Origin: Jutongia hominis
Lineage (GTDB): Bacteria > Bacillota > Clostridia > Lachnospirales > Lachnospiraceae
Direction: 5' to 3'
Assembly: GCF_014384965.1 (NCBI RefSeq)
Contig: NZ_JACRSW010000032.1
Span: 62,001 to 126,000 of the forward strand
Length of the DNA: 64,000 nucleotides
Shown here: positions 17,496 through 24,800 of the stretch, piece after piece
Layout: every line of letters begins with the position of its first letter
How positions within the stretch are numbered: the first letter of the stretch is position 1
Position numbers and translations under genes: made by a program
The notes under the pieces: model-generated
What the model was told of the DNA's origin: nothing
Seen by the model: the letters and a program-made list of their open reading frames with translations, nothing else
Database searches by the model: none

Positions 17496-18008
17496 TGCAA
17501 AAGATGAGATACACGAAATCTGATAGTCTTAATCTCTTACACTTACGAAAGATGAAAGATACTAGCGACAATTATTTTCGATCCCTTGTATCTGCGGAAG
17601 ATGGGGTGCACGAGATCTGATAGTCTTAATCTCTTACACTTACGAAAGATGAAAGATACAAGAGACAATTATTTTCGATCCCTTGTATCTGCGGAAGATG
17701 GGGTGCACGAGATCTGATAGTCTTAATCTCTTACACTTACGAAAGATGAAAGATACAAGAGACAATTATTTTCGATCCCTTGTATCTGCGGAAGATGGGG
17801 TGCACGAGATCTGATAGTCTTAATCTCTTACACTTACGAAAGATGAAAGATACAAGAGACAATTATTTTCGATCCCTTGTATCTGCGGAAGATGGGGTGC
17901 ACGAGATCCGATAGTCTTAATCTCTTACACTTACGAAAGATGAAAGATACTAGAGACAATTATTTTCGATCCCTTGTATCTGCGGAAGATGGGGTGCACG
18001 AGATCCGG
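17496..18008. repeat. Array of 97-bp direct tandem repeats (about 5.3 copies)
   Basis: The marker sequence TGATAGTCTTAATCTC recurs at 17521, 17618, 17715, 17812 and 17909, exactly 97 bp apart, and a truncated sixth copy breaks off near 18006. Central copies are nearly identical; the first (17496 onward) and the last full one carry substitutions. There are no unique spacers, so this is not CRISPR. Each unit contains TGCGGAAGATGGG, the same 13 bases as the 3' end of the nearby tRNA-Leu gene. On the minus strand most copies also carry GATACAAG and CTTGTATC as an 8-bp inverted repeat. Each unit is itself two diverged halves of 48-49 bp. No plausible coding frame runs through it. Confidence 0.95.
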
Positions 18009-18030
18009 TGGATCTCGGCTTTGCACCGAC

Positions 18031-18079
18031 CGAAGCGGAGCGGAGACCTTGAACCTGGGTTCAAGGGACGCTTCCGCTT
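18031..18079. repeat. GC-rich compound palindrome between repeat array and tRNA-Leu
   Basis: AGCGGAGCG and CGCTTCCGCT form an outer stem (one bulge) enclosing the perfect pair CCTTGAACC/GGTTCAAGG with a 2-nt loop. It is far richer in G+C than its surroundings. Just to the left, CGAGATCC/GGATCTCG (about 17999-18017) forms another short palindrome at the point where the 97-bp array ends. It may be a residue of a tRNA T-arm or of a small mobile element. Confidence 0.65.
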
Positions 18080-18081
18080 CT

Positions 18082-18125
18082 AAAATCAAAAGGGCTCATC
18101 CTAACGGATGAACCCTTTTGATTTT
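18082..18125. terminator. Terminator of tRNA-Leu
   Basis: AAAATCAAAAGGG (18082 on) pairs with CCCTTTTGATTTT (ending 18125), continued by TCATCC/GGATGA around a 4-nt loop. It starts 5 bp after the tRNA 3' end on the minus strand. The symmetric A/T flanks would allow termination in both directions. Confidence 0.8.
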
Positions 18126-18130
18126 ACAAA

Positions 18131-18214
18131 TGCGGAAGATGGGACTTGAACCCACACTCGGAATCCCGAACATGAACCTGAATCATGCCTGTCTGCCAAT
18201 TCCAGCACTTCCGC
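18131..18214 (-). tRNA. tRNA-Leu (CAG)
   Basis: 84 nt with a long variable arm, acceptor stem GCGGAAG/CTTCCGC, discriminator A, D-arm with AATTGGCAGA, anticodon stem CATGA/TCATG with loop TTCAGGT (anticodon CAG), and T-loop GGTTCAAGTCC. CCA is not encoded. It stands alone between its own promoter and terminator; its 3' end shares 13 bases with every unit of the adjacent repeat array. Confidence 0.96.
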
Positions 18215-18242
18215 ATCTGTTTTTATTCAAAACACGATTGCT

Positions 18243-18271
18243 ATTATAGCAAGATAAAATGTAAATGTCAA
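18243..18271 (-). promoter_or_regulatory. Consensus promoter of tRNA-Leu
   Basis: TTGACA (18266-18271) is 17 nt before TATAAT (18243-18248), a perfect match to the vegetative sigma consensus. Transcription should start near 18236, about 22 bp before the tRNA. Confidence 0.9.
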
Positions 18272-18321
18272 TCTTTTTTTCATTTTCAACCAATCTTTTT
18301 GCTCCCTTTTCTTTCTATATT

Positions 18322-19653
18322 CTATTTTTTCCCCTGTAATACACAGTCAAGGATCATCGCAAGAGGTTTCGTTGCATTGATTTCTTCTTGTAATGTATTA
18401 TTTTCGTTACCAAGTTCGATCAAAGTAAACCGTTCTTTCAAATGCATATTATAACGATATCCTTTCAAATAGATCGGTTTAGCGAGATTTTGAAAACGAC
18501 GCATACAGACAAGTTTCAGTTGTAAACTAAAACTTAGATTTCCCTGAAGATTTTTATTCTGCAAATAAGAAATGTTTCCGGACGCATTTCTTGACAAGCC
18601 ATTAAAAAACATGATCTGTGCTGTCTTTTTTCCATCTATAACAGTAGTACGCTTCACTTTATTTCCAACACCATCACGATGCAGATCAATCACAACCTGA
18701 ATGGACGGATATTTTTTTAATGTTTCTGTTACACCTTTGCATGAATAATTATATGCCAGACTTCGATCGATTTTTCCGTTAATTCTGTCATATTGTGTCT
18801 GGTCATGTATCACACGATAACCATATGTATCCGTCAACTCTTTTGCTAATGCCGCACCTACACCGACAATTGAATCTTCTTTTCTTCCTTTTTTGCTGTC
18901 ACGAAAACTTTCCGATGCACCATGCGTATGAAAAATAAGAATCTGCGGTTTCTTTTCCTTTTTTATCACCATGGATTTTGTAAGCAATGTCCGAACCTGA
19001 AAGATAGAATTATCTATTGTTGTCGAAGAATCTGTAATATAAAAATTCTTTAATAAGTAAGACCTGCTCATGCTTTTTTCCAGCTTTTCTATTTTATGAA
19101 GATTCTGTTGTAATTTTTCTTTGCTGTCTGTCGCAATCGGTGTTTTTGAGATTGATGGATCCGATGCCTTATGCTCTTCTACCTGTGCAGTCGTTTCCCG
19201 TGTCTGCGTCTGTGTTTCTTCCTTAGAAACTGCCTGTTGACCATTTTCGTCTTTTGTCTCAAATAATACTTCCGAACGATCGTAGATACTGCCTGCCGTA
19301 CTCCAAAATAGATTATTTTCTTTATTTTGTCCTGCAAAATGCCCGGCTAATCGTGTCACAGTACTGTCTGTTACTTTAACAAGACGTTGTTCATTCGAAT
19401 ACAGATATTTTAGCATATCATTCTGTCGAAAGATCATATCTGCTGCCTCATTCCTTTCTTTCCTGTCTTGCAAGATTCCTGCTGCCATAAAAGGATGCAT
19501 TCCTATCTTTTCCATTTGCTGAATTACTATACATTGAAGATTTTTCACAGTCTGTAACTGTCCACATAATGCTGCAACAAGAATACCTGTCCACATAATG
19601 CAAAGCAGACTTCCTATCATGATAAAATTGATTCTCATCTTTTTTCCATGCAT
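18322..19653 (-). CDS. spoIIP: Stage II sporulation protein P
   Basis: A 443-residue peptidoglycan hydrolase of the engulfment machinery (SpoIID-SpoIIM-SpoIIP), acting in the mother cell at the septum. A signal anchor is at about 8-30, a variable linker follows (about 130-190), and the SpoIIP amidase/endopeptidase domain covers about 235-440. Expected zinc and catalytic residues are visible: H242 and H244 in FHTHGASESF, H325 in DLHRDG, and the glutamate in TLIELGNENN near residue 415. It follows gpr, as in Bacillus, with a 163-bp gap that may hold a sigma-E promoter. Its presence, with gpr, argues that the organism sporulates or recently did. Confidence 0.92.
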   Translation of the reverse strand: MHGKKMRINFIMIGSLLCIMWTGILVAALCGQLQTVKNLQCIVIQQMEKIGMHPFMAAGILQDRKERNEAADMIFRQNDMLKYLYSNEQRLVKVTDSTVTRLAGHFAGQNKENNLFWSTAGSIYDRSEVLFETKDENGQQAVSKEETQTQTRETTAQVEEHKASDPSISKTPIATDSKEKLQQNLHKIEKLEKSMSRSYLLKNFYITDSSTTIDNSIFQVRTLLTKSMVIKKEKKPQILIFHTHGASESFRDSKKGRKEDSIVGVGAALAKELTDTYGYRVIHDQTQYDRINGKIDRSLAYNYSCKGVTETLKKYPSIQVVIDLHRDGVGNKVKRTTVIDGKKTAQIMFFNGLSRNASGNISYLQNKNLQGNLSFSLQLKLVCMRRFQNLAKPIYLKGYRYNMHLKERFTLIELGNENNTLQEEINATKPLAMILDCVLQGKK

Positions 19654-19781
19654 TCACTATTCCCCCGATTTTTCTGACATTCTATCCGGCAGCAGGATAG
19701 AATCGCAAATTTGATCTTGAAAGCGGGCTTTCTCCCTTTCCTGCTGTCTTCTCTTAGCTGCCGTTAAAAAGATACTGCTTT

Positions 19782-19810
19782 ATCATATGTCTTTTTAATG
19801 AAAATTATGA
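19782..19810 (-). promoter_or_regulatory. Candidate sigma-E promoter of spoIIP
   Basis: TCATAAT (19804-19810) is 14 nt before CATATGAT (19782-19789), matching 6 of 7 and 6 of 8 positions of the Bacillus sigma-E consensus (KMATATT, CATACAHT). It overlaps a weak hairpin (TTAAAAAGA 19764-19772, TCTTTTTAA 19790-19798). A mother-cell promoter here agrees with where SpoIIP acts. Confidence 0.4.
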
Positions 19811-19816
19811 CTGCTT

Positions 19817-20725
19817 TTATCCTGCCAGACACGCATTGATACTATTCGCAATCATATCGCCCACTGTCTTGATCTTTTCATCAATATCTTTTGGTGTAAC
19901 GAAAAAAGAATCTCCCATCTTATCATGTATTCTATCAAAAAAGAGGGCAATTTCTTTCGTGCTGTAGCCTTCCTTTTGTAAAGCTGCTTCTAATGTATCA
20001 TAAACAATCGTTCCGGCTTCCACAACAGTAGGCACACCGATTGCGATCACTGGAATATTCATTGTGTTCTGATTGATCTCACTACGATTATTTCCAATAC
20101 CTGCTCCCGGTGAAATACCGGTATCTGTCAACTGGATTGTTGTGCATAATCTTTTGATACTTCTAGTAGCTAACGAATCTATGACTAACATGCAATCAGG
20201 ATGTACGTTTTCGATCACGCCTTTTAGGATTTCTGAACTTTCCATTCCTGTTTGTCCTAATACACCGGGAATCATACCACATATTTTCATTCCCTTTTGT
20301 AATTCCATGCCCACATACTGTACCGATAAATGCCGGTTGACTTCAATCTGTTCCAAGACATATGGTCCCAATGCATCCGGTGTTGCAAAACGATTTCCAA
20401 GCCCGGTAACCAATATCGTGGCATCCTTCTTTATTTTGTGCGGCAGGATAGCTGCCAATTCTTTTTGCAATCTTTTTCCGACAGCATCCATATAATCCTT
20501 CTGTTCGAATATGAAACGTTCTTCAAAATCAATCGTAGTATAGGTTCCAATCGGCTTTTTCATCTGCCTTGCTCCAATATGATTCATGATCCGAACCGAA
20601 GTTACTTTGATCTTTTTTAGTTTATCATAGTTTTCCTGTAAACTGACTCCCGGTATCTCTACATGATCTTTAGGAAAACTTTCCTTGACTTCAATTGCCA
20701 AATCGGTTCTTTTCTCATATCTCAT
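19817..20725 (-). CDS. gpr: Germination protease (GPR)
   Basis: A 302-residue aspartate-dependent protease that starts breakdown of small acid-soluble spore proteins on germination; it is made as a zymogen in the forespore. Family sequences include RTDLAIEVKES at residues 6-16, TSVRIMNHIGARQMKKPIGTY cut into two conserved parts near residue 45, LVTGLGNRFATPDALGP and GISPGAGIGNN. Bacillus GPR has about 15 residues of propeptide before the RTDLA region; here only five precede it, and an in-frame TGA 12 bp upstream of the ATG rules out a longer start. AGGAG precedes the ATG. It heads a gpr-spoIIP pair. Confidence 0.94.
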   Translation of the reverse strand: MRYEKRTDLAIEVKESFPKDHVEIPGVSLQENYDKLKKIKVTSVRIMNHIGARQMKKPIGTYTTIDFEERFIFEQKDYMDAVGKRLQKELAAILPHKIKKDATILVTGLGNRFATPDALGPYVLEQIEVNRHLSVQYVGMELQKGMKICGMIPGVLGQTGMESSEILKGVIENVHPDCMLVIDSLATRSIKRLCTTIQLTDTGISPGAGIGNNRSEINQNTMNIPVIAIGVPTVVEAGTIVYDTLEAALQKEGYSTKEIALFFDRIHDKMGDSFFVTPKDIDEKIKTVGDMIANSINACLAG

Positions 20726-20775
20726 ATCGTCTTCTCCTCATCCTCACTGATCTGTCTTTTTTTATTTCTATTCTT

Positions 20776-20804
20776 TATTGTGTTCTGCTTTGCTCGATTT
20801 ATAC
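20776..20804 (-). promoter_or_regulatory. Candidate sigma-G promoter of gpr
   Basis: GTATA (20800-20804) is 17 nt before CACAATA (20776-20782). This fits the Bacillus sigma-G pattern GHATR-N17/18-CATNHTA except for one base in the -10. It lies 50 bp before the gpr start, which is a forespore gene in Bacillus. Confidence 0.45.
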
Positions 20805-20882
20805 CGATCAAACTAAGAATACAAGCAATTTCTTTTTAAAAGTGAGGCGGGTGAATTTTTATGACATTTTTTATTTTATATA

Positions 20883-20911
20883 TTGACAAGCTTTTTATTT
20901 TCATCTATTAT
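20883..20911 (+). promoter_or_regulatory. Promoter of rpsT
   Basis: TTGACA (20883-20888) is 17 nt before TATTAT (20906-20911). Transcription would start near 20918, leaving a leader of about 68 nt. Confidence 0.75.
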
Positions 20912-20924
20912 ATATGAGTATGCT

Positions 20925-20954
20925 TATTCAAAGCGACCGTGTCCGGTTTGAATA
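20925..20954 (+). promoter_or_regulatory. Hairpin in the rpsT leader
   Basis: TATTCAAA (20925-20932) and TTTGAATA (20947-20954) form a perfect 8-bp stem around a 14-nt GC-rich loop containing ACCG and CCGG, just after the predicted transcription start and 31 bp before the start codon. S20 represses its own translation in E. coli; whether this leader does the same is unknown. Confidence 0.5.
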
Positions 20955-20985
20955 GAGATAACTTCAATATTGGGAGGTGTAAAGA

Positions 20986-21249
20986 ATGGCTAATATTAAA
21001 TCAGCAAAGAAGAGAATTTTAGTTGATCGCAGAAATGCAGAAAGAAATAAAGCAATCAAGTCTACTGTGAAAACTGCAATTAAAAAAGTAGATGCTGCAA
21101 TCGCTGCCAATGATAAAGCTGCTGCAACAGAAGCATTAAAGGCTGCTATTACAGAAATCGACAAAGCTGCAAGCAAGGGTGTATTCCATAAGAAGAACGC
21201 ATCTAGAAAGATTTCACGTCTGACAGTTGCTGTCAATAAAATCGCATAA
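20986..21249 (+). CDS. rpsT: 30S ribosomal protein S20
   Basis: An 87-residue basic, helical protein that binds 16S rRNA early in 30S assembly. It opens MANIKSAKKRILVDRRNAER, the S20 signature, and has the usual alanine/lysine-rich body and HKKNASRKISRL near residue 65. Length is normal. GGGAGGTG precedes the ATG. It is a single-gene transcript with its own promoter and terminator, divergent from gpr. Confidence 0.98.
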   Translation: MANIKSAKKRILVDRRNAERNKAIKSTVKTAIKKVDAAIAANDKAAATEALKAAITEIDKAASKGVFHKKNASRKISRLTVAVNKIA

Positions 21250-21267
21250 TTGATTATGTAAAATGAA

Positions 21268-21297
21268 AGGCTACCAATGGTGTGGGTAGCCTTTTTT
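21268..21297 (+). terminator. Terminator of rpsT
   Basis: AGGCTACC (21268-21275) and GGTAGCCT (21285-21292) form an 8-bp stem with a 9-nt loop followed by TTTTTT, 18 bp after the stop codon. Confidence 0.9.
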
Positions 21298-21349
21298 GAT
21301 ATACAAATCCAAGGCATTGATATACAAAAGGAAAAGAAAGAGGATTATT

Positions 21350-21832
21350 ATGAAAAAAAGTGATTATTTAAAATGGGATGCATATTTTATGGGAATCGCT
21401 CTTTTATCCGCAGAACGCAGTAAAGATCCCCATACCAGCGTAGGTGCATGTATTGTCAGCGAAGACAACAAGATCCTGTCCGTAGGATACAACGGAATGC
21501 CGCGTGGATGTTCCGATGATGAATATCCATGGGATCGCAATTCCGAAAATGAACTGGATGCGAAATATCTTTATGTCTGTCATGCAGAATTAAATGCTCT
21601 TTTAAACTATACCGGTACAAATATGACACATGCAAAGATCTATACAACTCTCTTCCCATGCAATGAATGTACAAAAGCGCTGATACAGGCAGGCATCTCG
21701 GAAGTAATTTATCTTTGTGATAAATATGCCGAGACACCATCTGTTATCGCAGCCAAACGAATGATGAAATCAGCCGGCGTCCGTTATACGCCTTATCATC
21801 CTGCTAACAAAAAAATTCAACTGGATCTATAA
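21350..21832 (+). CDS. dCMP deaminase family protein (ComEB-like)
   Basis: A 160-residue zinc-dependent cytidine/deoxycytidylate deaminase fold protein. The zinc ligands and catalytic glutamate are H78-A79-E80 and C104-x-x-C107 (FPCNECTKAL). DPHTSVGACIV and GYNGMPRGCSDDEYPW are typical of dCMP deaminases, which make dUMP for thymidylate synthesis. I start at the ATG at 21350, after AGAGGA; the upstream ATG at 21296 lies in the rpsT terminator. Its stop codon overlaps by 6 bp the stop of the convergent surface-protein gene, so no terminator separates them. Tetrahymena-like tRNA or guanine deaminases are less likely given the dCMP-type motifs. Confidence 0.9.
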   Translation: MKKSDYLKWDAYFMGIALLSAERSKDPHTSVGACIVSEDNKILSVGYNGMPRGCSDDEYPWDRNSENELDAKYLYVCHAELNALLNYTGTNMTHAKIYTTLFPCNECTKALIQAGISEVIYLCDKYAETPSVIAAKRMMKSAGVRYTPYHPANKKIQLDL

Positions 21833-24800
21833 AGAACGATATCTCCATTTTACTTTGTGATTCGCCTTATGAAGCTTGGTAAGATGGAGCTTTTTTTGCT
21901 CCTTTTTCCCATATACAGTTACTTTGGAAGCAGAGATACAGAAGTTTTTCCCGATCTTTTTAATTTGATCCCCTTTGAATAAAATCTTTTTAAGCTTAGG
22001 ACAATTTCGCAAATTGTCCTTTTCAATCTTAGAAACATTACGGCCAATCGTAATCTTTTTCAAATGAGGATTTTGTAAAATCGCTTTTGCATCAATAGAA
22101 GTGATGGTATCTGCTATTACGAATTCCTGTACTTTCTTATGACGATATAATGCCTTCTCTTTGATACCGGTTACTTTATATCGCTTCTGTTTCCATGTCA
22201 CTGTCCGTGGTATTTTTATATTTTTCTTATTTACTTTAATCGTAGAGACAACCAATTCTCCTGTTGCTTCATTCACACAATATGTAATCCCTTTTTGCTT
22301 AAATTGAAGCACAGAGCTTTTCTTTCCTGTTTGAAGCTCCATCATTCCCTCAAACGAAGGATTCTGCTCTCCGGTGCTCAGGTTATTTATACGATCTTCT
22401 TTAACTGTTGCAAAAGACTGCTCTGCTTTTTTTTCCTCTTGTGGCTGCGTTTTCTTCTCTTCAAGCATTAAAAGCAGACGCAGCACTTTATCTCCTGTCT
22501 GGCGTTCACCGATTTCTGTAAGAATTGTCATGGTAGGGTCAGACACATCAAACCAGCCGACAAATTGATATCCATCAGGAAGGAATAACTGTGAAGCATC
22601 CGGCAGTTGTGTTTTTTGTCCATATACATAGTGATCAATCCTGTTTTCTAACATTACCGCTTTTGTATTTTGCAAATCATATGTGATCTTATAGTTTAAC
22701 GGATCAGACCATTTCGGATAATAGACCATGTTTTTGTAAATAGCTTTACTTCTTTGCCCTGCCATACCCGCAAATTGTTTAAATGCAGCATCTTCGTACC
22801 AGCCTTCTAATCTATGACCTTCTTTTTTTAAATTTTCTAAATAAACACATGCCCCATGATCAACATATTTCTTATGATCTCCCTCAAATGAAATACTATG
22901 CTGTATATGCAGATTAGCAGTCTTCCACAATGTCATCTTTTCTCCAACAGCATAAATCTTTCCTTTATCATCAACATAGCGTTCAACTCCGGTTATATCT
23001 TCCACAGAATCTTTCAAAGTAACCGTTGTTTCATATGGATATGTTATTGAGCAGACAATTTTCTCTTTTCCATTTTCCTCCTGATAATAATTTATTTTGC
23101 AATCTCTTCTTTTTATAAAACAGATCTGATAAGAAGATCCATCCGCTTTGATCTTCTGTTCTAATACTTCCTTATTGATTATCTCATATCCTGAATAAAA
23201 AAAGGCTGCTTCTTCGCCGTCTAATGTTTGGCTATAACACTTTTCCAACGCTTTAGCGATACTTTTTTCTGTTTCACCATTCAGTTTCTTCATCTCTACT
23301 ACTTCATATGTTTCTTCATTTCCAATACGAAGCTCAATTGTAAACGGCGTGTCTTCATTTGCTTCCCAGACCGCATATAACGTTAAATCTTCATTTGCAA
23401 TATATTTTCCTTTGAGATTTTCTCCCGGCAGAACAGAAATTCCACTTCCATCTTCTTTTGTGTTCCAGAACGCTATATGATATCCTTGCACAGCAAAATG
23501 ACTCTTCGCTGCAAAACAATCCTTATCATAGAAATACTGCGTATCATCGATTTCTCCTGTTGCATCCTGATCATGCGGCGTCCGACCTTTTTCATAATGA
23601 ATCTTGAAAGAAAGCGGTTTCCAGATTGCATATAGTGTCACTTCGCCACCTTCCTTTGTCGTAAGATTCTTTACAATATCCTCTTTTGAATAAAGAGCTT
23701 CTGATCCATCCTTTGTCAGACTCCAGCCGGCAAATGCATATCCTTTCGCCTGATAGATACATTCAGATAAAATAGTCTCCTGATCATAACCAATTTTTTG
23801 ATCTCTCATTTTCTTTTGACTCTGCTCTTTACATTCTTCCGGTAAATTCTCTTTAAAATGAACAGTATACTCGATTGGTTCCCATGCAGCATATAATACG
23901 GTATCATGATTTGGCATCAGGATTGTCTCACCACTTTGATAAACTCTATGATAGTTTTCTTTTTCGGTACTCCAGCCGGCAAAGCGATATCCATAACGCG
24001 TTGCATCACAATTTGGAATTGCATATGCTGTTCCATATTTCGTTTTCGTACAAAACGCCTGCAGATCTGCACTGCTTTTTCCGCCATTTACATCCATTGT
24101 AAGGGTATAGACATTACGGCTATAATATGCAGCCAGTATAAGACTGCCATCTGCCCTGACTTTTCCTTTCAATACCGAAGCATCCCGATCCAGATAAAAG
24201 CCCGGATAGATCTCTGCATTTTCTTCGATCGATACTTCGCTGTCGGTTTTTCCGGTAAATTCGTACTGCGCTGTCTTTTCATAAGTTCCATCTGTTTTTT
24301 CTTTATAATATTCTACATGATATGGCACATTGCAAGCTTTCCATACTGCATACAGATCCATATCCTCTTTCCATTGAAAAGTTGTATTTCCCTGCTGTGC
24401 GTCAGGATCCTGCGACCATCCGGCAAACTGATAACCCTGTCTTGTCGGAATATTTGTTATTTTCTGATTGCTATAATCCCAGATTGCATATAATGTCACT
24501 TCTTCCTGCTCGGTATCACAAAGTTCTGCCACTTGTGCCTGATCCATGAATTCCACATCACCACCTGCTGTTTGGGACCAGCCAAGAAAAACTGCAGGAT
24601 GAACGGATTCATTGCTGTCGCAGATCGCATCCTCGCAATTCAAATGCAATCGTAACTGAATCTTTTTTTGATAAAGGTTCTTTGGCAATGTAATGCTTTC
24701 TAAATATTCACAGGATTCGATATCACGCATAATGCCATTGCTTGGTTCCATTCCATCAAAATGAATCGAATATCGTACCGGCACAAAATACCGATAGACA

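Noticed and set aside
17496..18008. CRISPR array
   Set aside because: The 97-bp units are contiguous and nearly identical, with no unique spacers, and no cas gene is nearby.
17877..18083. Short open frame (68 codons) within the repeat array
   Set aside because: The translated sequence simply repeats with the DNA unit (LRKMGCTRSD), has no ribosome site and is not protein-like.
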